Of a DNA stretch of 64,000 nucleotides, positions 23,121 through 35,090 are shown piece after piece (the stretch's first letter is position 1; each line of letters starts with the position of its first letter). The notes under the pieces were generated by a model. The model did no database searches and had not been told where the DNA came from. It worked only from the letters and a program-made list of their open reading frames with translations. The DNA is taken from contig CM066737.1 of the NCBI GenBank assembly GCA_033961575.1, positions 53,048,771-53,112,770 of the forward strand, in the 5' to 3' direction. This stretch comes from Aselliscus stoliczkanus. Its lineage: Eukaryota > Chordata > Mammalia > Chiroptera > Hipposideridae. The position numbers were made by a program, and so were the translations under genes.

Positions 23121-24999
23121 GACATGATGGCAGATTATCCAATGGGAAATGGTCAGCAAATAGCTGAAAATATAGGACTGAAATACTCGTATAGGAAAGG
23201 AGATAAGTTTGCGTTAGAGAAGTGGGAATAGCCAATAGAGGGGTGAGAGGGGAAGCCATGACAGGGCTTCATGTCCTTGCCAACAGAAGAAGTGGAAAGC
23301 AAGAGGGGCCAGAGAATACCCAGATTTGAGGGGTAGAAAAACAAAGAAAAAATGAGGGTCACTGGAGTGGAAGGGGATCCAAACAGTCCAACGAGGCAGA
23401 GAGCTCTTCAAAAATCTTGGGGTGGCTAGCAGTGTAGCTAATGCCAAGTGAATTCGGGGCTCAGGAAAGTCATGCATACGGAGAAAGCTGTTTATCCCAT
23501 GTTCATTAACAACAAACAGGCACACTGGCTCCTGTATGTAACAGGCAGGCAGCCCTCCCCCTCCCTGCCCCCAGTCATACATATACTCTGATTTCTCAGC
23601 TCATTTACTGAATGCCCAGGGGAGTAGGCACTAGTGCACCACCATTGAAGGATGGTGCCCTCAGAAGAGGGGACACAGCCTATCAATGGTGGGAAATCAT
23701 ACAGAACCCTAAGGTCCCTGCCCTCTCCTTACCAGCTCAGCTGAGTGGGGACTGAAAAGGAGGAAAGATGCCTAGCTTCCCTCCCCTTGCTCCTTCTCCT
23801 CCCTGCTCTGCCCCTAGCCCTTGGATTTCTCAGCAGAGCTGCGAGGTCCAGCAAATTTTGAGACTTGGCTGCTTCATTTTGGCTGCTGATAATGTAAGAT
23901 AGTGTTTTTCTTTCTGAATTTAAGGTATGAAGAAAAATAGAAGTCCTTGAGAGAAGAGCCAGAACAGTTTTCTGTTGTGAATGCCAATAGATTTAAGGCC
24001 GGCCTACAGCTGAAGCTAACTTGGGCATGTCTTCCTCCCAGGGACCTGTCCCAGCCCCCCTAGAAGTGTTTGCTAGGACCTCTGTGAAGGCATGAGCCTC
24101 CAGGAGCCAAGCTTGTCTGTATACACCGCACTTCCGACAAGTTGCTCTAGGTGCATGTGTATGTGTGTGTAGGTAGTGTATGTAATTTGTGTGTACGCAT
24201 GTGATTTGCACGCGCGCATGCGTGTTTTATGGCTTCAGCTAGCCTGGAGGCTCCAACAGAAAAAGGATCCTTCCTTCTTCTATTGTCTGGTGCTGGCCCT
24301 TGGAGCCCAATCATTTCTGCAGCATGGTGATGGGTGGGTACAGAGTGCTTCTGTTGTCCCGCATCCACCAGTGCTGCCTTCAAGGGCTGAAGTGCACACT
24401 ACTGCAGTGGGGTGTGCCAGACAAATGCCTCTCCTCCCGAGCCCCCTGTACTCACTCCCACACCCCAGGACTGCAGCTGCCTCCCACCCACCCCACCACT
24501 TGCCCAGCTTGCTGCTGTTATCAGCAATCCCAGGCTTTCCTGTTGCACTTTTTCAACCTGTTATTGACCCCAAAGGACCGTGTTGGTGGCAAAATCCCCC
24601 AACCAGGCTGCACAGCTTACTTTCCAAGACCCTGGCACTTTGCCACTCCCCAAAGGGAGAGGTCCTTTGACTCATTCAAAATAGGAGTTCCCAGCTCCCT
24701 TACCCAGAGAGGCAGCAGCCCCATTGTATAGTCTAAAAGCCACAACACTAACAGCATCACTAGCTTGTGTTTATGGGGGCACTTGCTGGCTTCAGGCCAC
24801 GAGCCCTGCCAGTTTGGGTCTGGAAGATGCTCCAGGAGCCTGGGGCACCCACCACCATATCCTGGCCAGCCTCCTCTCTCTGGTGGCCATTAGCCCACAC
24901 TTGCAAGGCAACTGTGGTGGTGGGTGTCAGTGGGAGAAAGAGTAGAGGATCTCTCCACATGCAGAAAAAGTGTTTCTCTCCTGCATGGATCATATCCCC
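23121..24999. other. No gene seen; unique sequence
   Basis: Several overlapping frames (up to 164 codons at 24,176-24,670) occur in moderately GC-rich DNA without splice context or recognisable domains. A GT/CG-alternating stretch lies at 24,150-24,225. Confidence 0.45.
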
Positions 25000-25250
25000 T
25001 CCCTTCGCAGAATCCTGCAGTGGATCCCAATTGCCTCTCACTCAACTTAAACCTTTTCTCTGTGTGACTCAAAGCCCTCCATAATTACATCCCACCTTCT
25101 CACATCCCGACTTCCACACACATCACACTTAACTTGGGGCCAGACATAGACAGTAGACAATGCCACAAAGGTTCCTGCCAGGATCCTGCCACAGGTGCCT
25201 GAAAGCCCCACCAACAGAGCCATTCCTCTGCCTCCCTTAAAAATTCAAAT
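25000..25250 (+). mobile_element. L2 LINE remnant
   Basis: GAATCCTGCAGTGGATCCCA, ACTCAAAGCCCTCCATAATT and CTTCCACACACATCACACTT in L2 order. Confidence 0.55.
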
Positions 25251-25324
25251 GTTGCCTGAGAGGTGAAGGTAGTCAACAATTGCCAGCTATTAACACTGGC
25301 TAGGTTAGGATTCTGCCATCAGTT

Positions 25325-25480
25325 ATGACCGCGCAGGGAGCAAAGCCCCGCCTCAACAGTCTAAGTGCGCGGGGGAGGGGACCGGAGGCTCCGAGAGCAG
25401 CCAACGGGAGGGGTGCGGGAAAGGGGCTCTGACGTCGAAGCCATCTCCGTCACGACTTTACCAAGGGCTACAGTCAGACT
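25325..25480. promoter_or_regulatory. Small GC-rich patch with CRE-like site
   Basis: A second short CG-rich stretch (GACCGCGCAGGG, GTGCGCGGGGGAGGGGACCG) contains TGACGTCG at 25430-25437, one base from the palindromic CRE, and CCGTCACGAC shortly after. It may be an alternative promoter or enhancer near the main island. Confidence 0.4.
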
Positions 25481-26659
25481 CCCGGTCTCTACTTAAACCA
25501 GCCAAACGCACTAGCCCCCCCCCCCCCAATCTTGCTTCTCCCTCCACACACACAACCTGGGCTTATTCACCTCAGGGGTACCCTCATGCCAAACTGCTGA
25601 GGTTGAATTGCTTCTCTCACATGAAAAAAATAAGCCACAAAATTAGGTAGAAGCTGGCATGTCTGCTCAGGCATGGCCAAGTCTTGTTGAGGTCTCCCAG
25701 GGGAAAGCTGAGAGAGCCTTTAGCTCAGTGGAAATAGCAAAGGCTTCCTGGGAAGCCTCTCAGCAACCAGGAAGCTGGGAGCTGGGTTCCCCGGGCTTCT
25801 CCTGCAGTGAGCCTGACCAGCAGGGAAGGGGAGGGAGAAGCAGGGTCTCCCAGATGAGGGCCCCGGGAGGGGGGGGGGGCTGAATTGCAACATCACCAGG
25901 CCGTCCTGGCCAAAATGTGCGCCTTTTACCCCAGTATTTCAGCGGGGAAAACTCACTCGGAGCTTCTCTCTGAGTCAGCAGAGTCCCCCACCTTCCACCC
26001 CAGAAGGGCGCCCCCAAGGGAGACTTGGTCTTACAGCAATTTCTCCAATGGGCAGGAGTCCAGAGACTACTCCACCCTCCCTAAGAGCTGCAAGATGCTG
26101 AGACCACCCCAGAGGACTCCAGGACTCTGCAGCTGATGAAGATGCCAAGGGGAGGGGGCAGGTCTGGCAGAATTCAGCGTGCACTGTAATCAAGGGCTCT
26201 CTGGTGGCAGCTGCTTCTGGGGGAAGGTGTCAAGCATTTGCCCCTGCAGTGGTTTCAGTGTGTGTGTATATAGGTGTGTGTGTGCCAGGGAGGTCCAGCA
26301 GCCCGGGTATAGACAGACACGACTACAATAGTTGGAAACGCTTTTTACCAGAATGGACTTCATAAGGGCCCTGGCGGAGGTATCTACGGTACCTTAGGTT
26401 CAGGGTCGGTTGTGTATTTGTGTGGGTTGGGGGCAGCAGGTATTGGATCTGCAGTAATGTGCAGTTGTCATGTAGTTTCTAAGGGACACTACTGGACAAC
26501 ACACACGCACTCACATACACACTGTCCAAAGCACCAGGCTGCGGAGTAGAGGGGGGAGAGAGTGTTTTAGCGGCGCTGGGGACGGGTTGCGTGGGGCTGT
26601 AGCTGTATGTGTTTGAGTGACTGCTTTATTAGTATCCTGGTGGGAAGGGGCAAGTGTAG

Positions 26660-26663
<4 letters not shown>

Positions 26664-26737
<74 letters not shown>
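26664..26737. repeat. Compound (CT)n(GT)n microsatellite
   Basis: About 33 bp of CT passes directly into about 40 bp of GT. It lies roughly 120 bp from the CpG island. Confidence 0.95.
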
Positions 26738-26739
<2 letters not shown>

Positions 26740-26849
26740 CGTCTTTGGATGGGGGTGACTGTGTAGCTGAGCGCCCGGTATACGGTGCGGCTGTGAGTCT
26801 GTGTCCCCGTGTGAATATGGCCCCGGGAACCACGCACATGCTTCAGACA

Positions 26850-27760
26850 GCTGTTTCTGGCAGCCCTGGCGCTCGGGCTTCTCGGGGCACCCCGGCTAAG
26901 TGGCCACCTCCCAGGAGCCAGGCCCCACGTCTCGCCAGCTCTCCCAACTGTGCCCACGGCCCCGGCGCGCACACAAAGGCTCCATAATGAACGCGGCACT
27001 CCCCTGCGCTCGACATCTCACCCTGCAACCCCGGCGGCCAAGGCGAGCCCGCCAAGCAGGCGATTCACTGGGGCATGGGCACGCACCTGGCTGCTGCCCT
27101 CAGCCCCCCAAACTCCGGGCGGCCAGACGTTCCGCGACCCCTGCCCTGGCCCCGGCTCCCAGAGGCGCCCAAGTGCCGGTCGCCCCCGAGCCGGCTGGGG
27201 CCGCAGGTTGCCGCCGCGACCCACCCCTGGCCGGGTTGAGACTGCGGGCGCGCCCCCCTGAAGGCAGCGCTCTTCTTACCTTCCTCCTCCGCCTCCTCTT
27301 CCTCCTCCTCCTCTTCCGCGGCGCGGCGCGGCGGCGGCGGCGGCTCAGCGGCGGCGGCGACAGCGGCGGGACTAGGGCGCCCGTGTCCCTGAGCTCCGCA
27401 CAGGCGTGGGGCTCAGTGGCGCCGGGCGGCGGGGCGTGCAGAGGTTGGCTGGGCGGCAGCAGCCGGCCCGGGACGCGGGGAGCTGGCGCGCAGGCGGCGG
27501 GCTGCGGGCAGGCTGGCAGTGGAGCGCGCGGGCTCCTCGGGCGGGCTCCATGGCTGCGCCGCGGGCGGCACCATCGCCGAGGCTCGCTCGTCGCTCTCTC
27601 GCTCCAGGAGTGCGGCAGGCTGCGAGGTGACGGATGGCGGGGAGGCGGCCGGACGGCCGAGGAGGGGAGGGGAGAAGAGGCGGGGGGAGGGGGAAAGGGA
27701 GGGGGGAAAGAAGGGAGTGCAGAATGAGGGGCCTCTCCGGCGCCACCCGACCCTCGAGTG
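26850..27760. promoter_or_regulatory. CpG island, likely promoter
   Basis: This is the only long stretch with dense CG dinucleotides and high GC, standing out sharply from the AT-richer surroundings. It includes GCGGCGGCGG runs (27,320-27,370). Open frames cross it in many registers, as expected of stop-poor GC-rich DNA, so ORF length is no evidence of coding. CpG islands usually mark promoters of broadly expressed or developmental genes. A consensus splice donor on the minus strand (27,279) favours a leftward transcript. A weaker plus-strand donor (GAG-GTGACG near 27,626) would allow a divergent one. Confidence 0.75.
27280..27750 (-). other. Putative noncoding first exon (minus strand), gene unknown
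   Basis: Reading the minus strand, the GC-rich block ends GGCGGAGGAGGAAG and is followed at once by GTAAGAAG, a near-ideal 5' splice site (exon end 27,280; intron GT at 27,279-27,278). In the frame that would give a glutamate-rich end, an in-frame stop occurs upstream with no ATG between. The frame that stays open to the donor also has no ATG after its last stop. Short ATG frames (53-60 codons) stop before the donor. I therefore favour 5'UTR. The start is unknown; 27,750 is only the edge of the island. The gene body would extend toward lower coordinates or beyond the window. Confidence 0.45.
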
Positions 27761-27823
27761 CTGGCGTCTATTTCCCCAAATGGGAACGCGGCTTAAAGGC
27801 ACAGCTCCCGGCTCAGGTCACAA

Positions 27824-27833
27824 CTAAAAATAA
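27824..27833. promoter_or_regulatory. MEF2-like site by the CpG island
   Basis: CTAAAAATAA fits the MEF2 consensus YTAWWWWTAR exactly. It lies about 70 bp outside the island on the side that would be upstream of a leftward transcript. Its function is inferred from the motif and position only. Confidence 0.35.
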
Positions 27834-28339
27834 GCACAAAATTGACAATTGGGTAAAGAATCTCCCAAGACGCCACCCAGCCACCCAGCCCGGCGCTGCC
27901 TCACTTCTTGAACCTGACCGTTCCGGCTGGGCTCTGCCGGGAACTGCCGGCAGCTAAGAGGGCAAACCAATTTCCAAAGTGAACCAGGGAAGGGTGGGGG
28001 GAGTGAACTGCAGAGAATAAGCAGCAACCGGAACGCTCGCTTAGGGACTCTATCCCTGGCCCCTGACCTTGCTTCCATGAGCTCCCCCTCACCCGTTTGC
28101 TCGCCTTTTGCTGGGGTGCCCTCCCTGCAGCTCCCCTCCTGGTCACCACCTCCAACATCCACACGCACCTTGAGTTTCGGCTCTGGCTCCTGCTTGCAGC
28201 GCCTCTCCCCAGCCCTAGAGTGCGTGCTGTTTCGAGCCCAGGCCCAGCTCGGGAGCCCATCTCAGGAAGGGAGCGATCTGCCAGCTAGCAGAGGTCTGCT
28301 TAGACCATGCTATTGGTTTGGTGAGAAGGGAAGGAGGTT

Positions 28340-28342
<3 letters not shown>

Positions 28343-28390
<48 letters not shown>
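28343..28390. repeat. (GT)n microsatellite
   Basis: An uninterrupted GT run. A (CG)n block follows 30 bp later. Confidence 0.95.
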
Positions 28391-28420
28391 CGTTCACCAG
28401 CAGATGGAGGGAGGGTCCTG

Positions 28421-28449
28421 CGTGCGCGCGCGCGCGCACGCACACACGC
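28421..28449. repeat. (CG)n(CA)n alternating tract
   Basis: GTGCGCGCGCGCGCGCACGC then ACACACG: an unmethylated-looking or recently expanded CG run, with high Z-DNA potential. Confidence 0.9.
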
Positions 28450-29330
28450 CGAAAGAGAGTAGCAAGGCACACAGCACAGTGCCTGATGAATGATCGCAGG
28501 ACATTTTTTAGAGACACACTATGAATACTAAACATGTAGCAGCAGCCTAGATTCAAGAACGGCTCTTGGTCTCCCTCTGGAGCAGTTTGGGGACCAAGAA
28601 GAAAGACCTTTCTCCCTCTCCCCCAAAGGGAAGCCTCAGTGGGGACCCAGAGGGACTGCGAAGCTGGACATTGGGTCAGGAAGGGCAAAGTTGGGGCCAG
28701 GGAAGAGAAAAACAGAAGGAAGCAGTGGAGTTGAAAAGCCTCTGGTGATGCCAAACACACAGCGAATGTCCCAGTGTTGGAGGCACCTTGGAGAGATAGC
28801 TAACATTGGCACATTTGGGCCTCAGCAGTTCTAAGGTAAAAAGTGAGCCCTCCTTAATTTCCCTGTGTGCCTGGACTCAAAGGAGGGCTTTTGGGAAAAG
28901 GGACCTATTCCAGTTGGAATCTTGTCCTCACCTCCAGTTCTAATTAAGTATTAAGAGGCTGGAGGGCTACTGAGGGGCAATCATGGGGCAAGAGGATGGT
29001 CTTGTAAGCAGCATGGAATTTCCAGGATACAGAGCTCCCGGTGCAGGGCTCTGTGGCTCCTCGCAGCTGGGCTCAGCAGTGGAGTAGCTGACTAGCACAT
29101 TTGGCCATCCATCCACGGTACATACTTTTTGCTTCCTTCCTGGCACTCCCTCCTGTGAAGGAAAGGATGGAAATTCCCTGCATCTGGATGGGGGTAGCCT
29201 AGACTGGGAAAACAAGCTGATGGAGTTATTAAAAATGTACGGTGAGTAGACATAGACACACAGGGAGAGAAACACAGCTTTTCTGACAAATGCTCAGGCA
29301 GACCCACACTCAGAAAGATGCTCTGAGGAG

Positions 29331-29354
29331 CACAACACACACACACACACACAC
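29331..29354. repeat. (CA)n microsatellite
   Basis: A short uninterrupted CA run. Confidence 0.9.
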
Positions 29355-29924
29355 GAACTCACACGTGGGGCCACAGACATACTGAGCTAGTACAAAAAAA
29401 GGAAGAAAAAGTCTAGCCAAAGAAGTGACTCAGACTTGATTTCCAATCCTTCCAAACAAGAGAGGTGAAGAGAAGCAAAGAAGAGTCAGCCTCCTGTCTC
29501 CAGGGATTGGAGAGGGAGCCGGGAACCAGCTGCCCAGTGCAAATAGCTATTTGCAGCCAGACAGTCCCTGACTGGATTGCTTGGGATGGTGTGTCAGGTA
29601 GGGGGGGGAAATCCCCTCCTGAATCCCCTGATCCTTACCCACTTTGTTCCTTATTAATACTAATAACACAGATACCAACAAGTTTGTTTGTATAATTTCT
29701 TAATAAAATTCAATGGGTTAATAATTAAATGCATTTTATGATTCTGATTAGCCGTCTTCTGCTGCATGCTGGGCTCTCTGGAAGCATATGTTTGGGCTCC
29801 AGCCAATCTGCTGTGCAGTAAACAAGTAAAGAAGGAGTAGTGAAGGAAGAAAGAGTATTGGGAGGGACTGTGTCACTGGGCAAATGCATGTGTGGCTTCC
29901 TGAGTGACCAGTGAGGCACTGTCC

Positions 29925-30120
29925 AGTTTAGAATAGTGATTAAGTGTACAGCTTTTGGAATCTGCTTCTTATTAGAGGTGTGACCTAAGGTAAGTCACTT
30001 AACCTCTCTGAGCCTTAACTGTGGGATATAGATGATGGCAAAACATACCTCCTAGAGTCATTGGGAGTATTAAATGAGATAGTGGATGTAAAAGGTCTCA
30101 GTAAATGGTATCTGTCATTC
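29925..30120 (+). mobile_element. MIR remnant
   Basis: The order is AATAGTGATTAAGTGTACAG, GGTGTGACCTAAGGTAAGTC, ACTTAACCTCTCTGAGCCTT. Confidence 0.8.
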
Positions 30121-30334
30121 TTTTTCAAGACCAACCTGTCTCCTAGTCATCTACTAAAAGACTTCTGATTTTGTTCTTATTCTGCTCAATTTCAATCTGA
30201 AGTGATGGAACATTTGCATTGTTTCTGGCCCTTGGTCAAAACGACTTCTCAAGCCTGTATGCATATGGCTGATTTCATGTCCAAAAGGAGAACTTCCCAC
30301 CCCTCACCAGAGAATCACAAAAGTAGGATTTTTT

Positions 30335-30368
30335 GTTTTGTTTGTTTGTTTGTTTGTTTGTTTGTTTG
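30335..30368. repeat. (GTTT)n microsatellite
   Basis: GTTT is repeated about eight times, with open frames reading TNKQ on the minus strand that are not coding. Confidence 0.9.
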
Positions 30369-30809
30369 AAAAGCTGTGCACTCTCTATGCTCAACAGAAA
30401 TGAGGGAGGAGGGAGAACAGGAGGCAGGATACCAAGAAGGTTCTTCAACATTCTTAACCTTGTGCCATAATGCAGCAAAATTAACACTTGTGTGTAAAAC
30501 TGGGACCATCGATCCAGTTGCACTGAAATTTAGTGAGAAGCATCCCCGTGAAGAGTTCAATCTCTTCAAATCTCATGACAATTGGACCACAAATGACTAT
30601 CTCCCAGCCCAAAGTCTATTTCCTATTGAAAGCAATACATGGAGATGAAGATAATAAGTGGCACTATTTTCCTCCCCCGCACACTGAGAGTGGAAGAAGG
30701 CAGCCCAGCCTCATGGCATCCTGGACTGAAATCATCACTTAACTACTCACAGCTAACTGAGAATCCAGGGGTAAATGGACAGAGACTCTCTTGGCTTCCA
30801 GTAATAATA

Positions 30810-31080
30810 GTAATAGTGACTACCATTTATCGACTCATCACTCACTGCAAGCTGGGCGCTCTGTAAACACTCCTAGGAAAAAAAGGATGGCTCTTCCTCT
30901 CAGGGGATATAATTAGTTCCACTCCCCTGGTAGGACCTCCAGCCAACCCTGAGAGCTTTACATGGATTAACTCATTTCATGATCACCACAACCCTCTTAC
31001 CTAGGGAACATCATCTTATTTTACAGAGGAGGAAGCCAAGATTCACACTGCAGTAAGTAGTGGAAGCTGGATTCTAACCA
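30810..31080 (-). mobile_element. MIR remnant, interrupted
   Basis: ACCATTTATCGACTCATCAC, GATTAACTCATTTCATGATC and TTTTACAGAGGAGGAAGCCA in reverse MIR order, with about 80 bp of extra sequence between. Confidence 0.65.
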
Positions 31081-31099
31081 TGTAATGACAATTAATAGT

Positions 31100-31350
31100 A
31101 ATAATAATTATGATTGCTAACTTTGATGGAGCACTTATTATGGAACAGGCACTGTGCTAGCATTCATGCATTATCACATTTAATCTTCACAGTAAACCTG
31201 AGAGGGTAGGTGTGTGATTATGACTACTGTAAGGGAAAACAAAAGCTCAGAGGAAACTGAACGTTTAAGTAATCTCTACAAAGTAGCACAGCTAGTAGGT
31301 CCTAATCCAGGATTTGGACCCATGCCAATTTGACTACAACAACTATAGTG
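31100..31350 (-). mobile_element. MIR remnant
   Basis: The order is GGAGCACTTATTATGGAACA, GGCACTGTGCTAGCATTCAT, ATCACATTTAATCTTCACAG, AGCACAGCTAGTAGGTCCTA. Confidence 0.75.
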
Positions 31351-33661
31351 TCTCCAAAAAGGCTGTGACTCCAAGCCTTCAACTCAGATTACACAGTGGA
31401 GACAGGCTGCTGGCTTTTCTCAGAGACATACTAAGCTGCCTGCCTCTCTGCAGCAACCCAGCTACCCATTAGCACACAGGAAAAGATTAATAAGTGAAGA
31501 CCAGGGTGTCACCCATGGCTAGAGTCTGAAGTGCTGCAGTCTAAGGTAGCAAGAGGACCCTCTGGTATAGTAGAAGGAGGGGTGGCATAATCAGAAAGAT
31601 TAAGGTGGAAGCCCCACTTTATCATTTTTCAGCCCCCAGCCCTTTATTCTCCACCTCACCTTTCAGCAAGATACCTACCCATCCCAAAGTATCTGGGGCC
31701 AACCAGGGCCCTGGTGTTTGGGACAGAGTGGGTGGAGAAAAAGGGAGAGGCAGGAAGAGAAAACCAAAGGAAAAGGGAGAAAGAAAGGGCCATTTGGAAA
31801 GATTTGCCACTAAGAGGAAGGAATACAAAAGCCTAGGCAATTATGTTAAGAGGCCTTTTTAGTGGCCCTTTATGTGTGTTAGCTGAGCCTGCCTGCCTGG
31901 TGTGCCATGAGAGGCACTGTACGGGGCAACTCTGGGCTCCTGAGCTGCGAACTGCCAGCCAGCTCTTTCCCAAGTCTTGGCTGGCTGATGTCCTCTCCCT
32001 GCAAATGCAGCTGCTGAGCAGGCCCTACTTCTTGCTAGTAGTTTCTCAGGTCCCCCGCTAGCTCTCAGCTTCCCTGTCTATATTCCTGCTCCCCTCCCCA
32101 TATTCCTGCTCCCCTCCCCCCACACACGCAACTTGCTGGGGAAGTGCCCAGTCAGGGGAAGGGAGGTCCCCAGGTCAGAACTGGGGTTTATACTACAGTG
32201 GTGCCCTGTGACCAGAATGGTGTCACTCATTTCTTGGCTCTTCTCTGGTGCTTGGGGTCAGAGGGACACCATTTGCATCTACAAAGCCCAGGCCTCTTTG
32301 GTGTTGCCAGTTCCTCAGCCTTCCCCACCTTTTCTGATCTCACTTACCTAATACATATCTGTTTAACAGATTTCCTTTTGGCATCCCTCACACACACCTC
32401 CCCTCAATAAGTCTCTTTCTTCCTTGATCCTCTTTGAGTGCCCATCCCTAGACAGTCCCTCAGGCTCTGGGAGTTTCCTGAATGCAATCTCTGTCCCCCA
32501 TCAAAATGTATCCCTTTTTTGTCCTAGTCCTAGTTAATCCCATAAACTAATTGATACTTAGGTAAACACAGATGGTAATTGGCAGTGCCTCTCAACCTTT
32601 AAACACACACACACACACAGAGACACGAAATCCCTAAAAACAGAATAAAGTGAGACTAGAGGTGAAGGCCAAAGTGACAGAACATATCACATTTTTTCAG
32701 TTTCACATTTTGTTTCAAAACTATATGTGAATTTTCACATTCTACTCCATAGTACACTGGTGTTTGAGTTCCAGTGTAAGTTTTTCATAGCTCTAAAACC
32801 CTTGCATAAGTGGAAACTCCAAAAAGATGCTCCATGTTTATATCATGTAGCTCTAAGGACCCTATAGATAGGCTAGAGAGCCCCACTTGAGAAGTGCTGA
32901 ATGAACGAATTATCCCAGAACCTGCTTGCTTTTGACCCACTATCTCTGTTGAAGACAGTGGTGAGCAGAAAGAATGACTAGAATAGTTTAGAGTGTTGGG
33001 GTGAGGAGGTGTGTGTGGGGAGCCTGTCTTGTCATGCTGGATTTCCCTAGTAGGACTCCCAGCAGAACCAGCTGCACCCCTAGGTCCCAGAGGCCACCGG
33101 CAGCATGCTTGGTGTGATGTGGGCCTTCCCCTTACTCAAATCCACCAGCCCCCCAGCTGCTTGTGCCAGAAATTCTCCTTTGGGTTAAGGCCCAGTCTCC
33201 AGAAGGTCCTGGTAAATTGCACATGTTATCTGGAATGGACAGCACATTAAGTCATTAGCGCCCATTAATGCACTCGCCTGAATAAATCTATCAGATTGCC
33301 TGTCACCTCTCAGAGGGCAGAGCTGTGAGGGGATGATACAGTGACCAGGGACTTTTCCTAGGATGCAGTGGGGTGGGGGTAGGGGGCTCCAGTGCTGAGT
33401 TTCCTCAGCTGTGGACCTTGACTCAGCTGTATCACAATCCGCTGTGAAAAGGATGATTTCTGGGCCCCACTCCAGACCCCAGGACTCTATTTAACAAGCC
33501 CTCTGGGTCAAGCTTGAATCAAAGCACAGCCAAAGCAGGCATGAGGAGAGGGATGCTGCTGTGGAGGACTTGGGGAACAGACCAAAGGAGGGGCCACTAA
33601 GGGCCAGGTCTAAGAGGAATTCCCCACCAGTTTCACATTGCGCAGGCCCTACTCCGGGGCT
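31351..33661. other. No gene seen; possible conserved element near 33,240-33,310
   Basis: Unique sequence. CATTAGCGCCCATTAATGCA and ATCAGATTGCCTGTCACC near 33,255-33,310 look like clustered homeodomain sites in non-repeat DNA. Confidence 0.3.
32081..32120. repeat. 20-bp tandem duplication
   Basis: TATTCCTGCTCCCCTCCCC plus one base occurs twice head to tail. Confidence 0.9.
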
Positions 33662-33872
33662 TCCTCTTTTCATGTTTCTTTTCCTTGCTTCCTCTCTTCC
33701 TCCCTTCCTCCCTCCCCTCTCTCCCTCTCTCCTTTCATTCTTTCCTTCCTTCCATCCTTCCTTCCTTCCTTCCTTCCTTCCTTCCTTCACTCTCTCCTCC
33801 TCCCCCTCTCTCCTCCCTCTCCCCCTCTCCTCCTCCTCCTCCCTCTGCCCCTCTCCCTCTCCTCCTCTCTCT
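33662..33872. repeat. Polypyrimidine tract with (TTCC)n core
   Basis: An almost pure C/T stretch on the plus strand with a TTCC run at about 33,745-33,788 and CTCCTC units after it. The Leu/Pro/Ser frames here are not genes. Confidence 0.9.
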
Positions 33873-34735
33873 AAAGTCAGAGCTTTTGCACTGCTGCCCC
33901 CTTCTCACCCACCTCCCTCATGCAGAGGGAGCCCTGCAGAGAGAGGGCCGGTGGCTCAGGAAGACCTTGGAGTGTGGGAGCCAAATTGACACTGGGGAAT
34001 GGCCCATAGTTTCCTCCCGTGCCTTCCTTTTCTCCCTCCTGCTGGCATCTTAGGCATGTTTGCCCTCCAGGAGTTAGGAAGCAAAACACCAATTTCAATT
34101 GATGCTGACAGAGCCTGTCAGATGCCAAGTGCTTGCTGCTGCTGCTGTTGCCACCCGTACAGCTATTTCCCATGAGGAATTCTGGGCTTGTGCTTGAGAC
34201 ACTGCTGCCAGGAGCTGGCCTCCTAGACTTCACTCACCTCTGTCTGGTTAGGGGGTGGGAGTGGGGTGAAATTTGGAAAGGAGAAACAGGAGAGTTACCT
34301 AGGCTGGTGAGCAGAGGATTGGGTGCCTCTCTGATAGGCTCTCCATCCTGGTTAGGTCACTGTATGGTCATGGACATTCAACCTCTCTGTGCCTGAGGTC
34401 CCCCTGAAACAAAAAAACCCAAAGGAGAATGTAACATCCTCCCAGTGCTTTTCACAGGGGTGCAAACCTACAGAAGAATGCATCTGGAGCTTTTGGGAAG
34501 GAAAGCACCACACAGAGGAAAATGTCCATTGAAAGACTCTATGGAAAAAAGGGTGTTTAAATCCACCGCTCCAGCCAAGCCCTGGGGGGGCGGGGGCGGT
34601 TCCCTGCAAATTTCGTAATAGAATTCTTGATAACGTGCCAATAAGTGAATGGGCCATTGAGTTCCGCTCCCAACAGTTTACATTTGGTCCAGAGCTAAGC
34701 TTTCTCCAAAGGCATGATTAATAGTGGGAATGTTT

Positions 34736-34839
34736 GGGCCTGCTGAGTGGCATGGTAGTTAAGCGCTGGCTTGGGAAGCCAGCGGCCCCAGTTCGGGTCC
34801 CACATATGAAGGCCAGTGACAATGCCCTCAAAAAAAAAA
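34736..34839 (+). mobile_element. Short tRNA-derived SINE
   Basis: The element runs GGGCCTGCTGAGTGGCATGG ... CCAGTGACAATGCCCTC plus A-tail. It is flanked by the 16-bp duplication aatagtgggaatgttt (34720-34735, 34840-34855). Confidence 0.95.
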
Positions 34840-34919
34840 AATAGTGGGAATGTTTGACACAGAGGAAGGTGGCTGAAAAGTTTGAGGGTTTGGGACCTTT
34901 CCTGGCTCACCCTCGGTTA

Positions 34920-35090
34920 ATCCCTTATGTGTACACTGGGCTTTACAGTTGACTTCTATTTGATCTTTACAATAACATTGTGAGGTATGTAGGGCTGTGC
35001 TAACCCCAGTTTTACAGATGAGGAAATTGAGGATCATGTTGGCTAAATGACTGTCCAGGGCCATACAGGTAGGGAGTGATAGATTCCTGG
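34920..35090 (-). mobile_element. MIR remnant
   Basis: The order is TTGATCTTTACAATAACATT, CAGTTTTACAGATGAGGAAA, TGTCCAGGGCCATACAGGTA. Confidence 0.7.

Larger units (their letters stand above)
27834..29924. other. Flank of the CpG island; no gene seen
   Basis: GC falls gradually; microsatellites at 28,343, 28,421 and 29,331. No exon could be supported. Confidence 0.45.

Noticed and set aside
26900..27727. 275-codon plus-strand frame in the CpG island
   Set aside because: Stop-poor GC-rich DNA gives long frames in several registers at once. There are no recognisable domains and low-complexity Gly/Arg runs.
27413..27802. Minus-strand ATG frames in the CpG island as first coding exon
   Set aside because: They stop before the consensus donor at 27,279, and the frames reaching the donor contain no ATG.
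33491..34053. Leu/Pro/Ser-rich and Lys/Glu/Gly-rich frames
   Set aside because: They arise from the polypyrimidine (TTCC)n tract.
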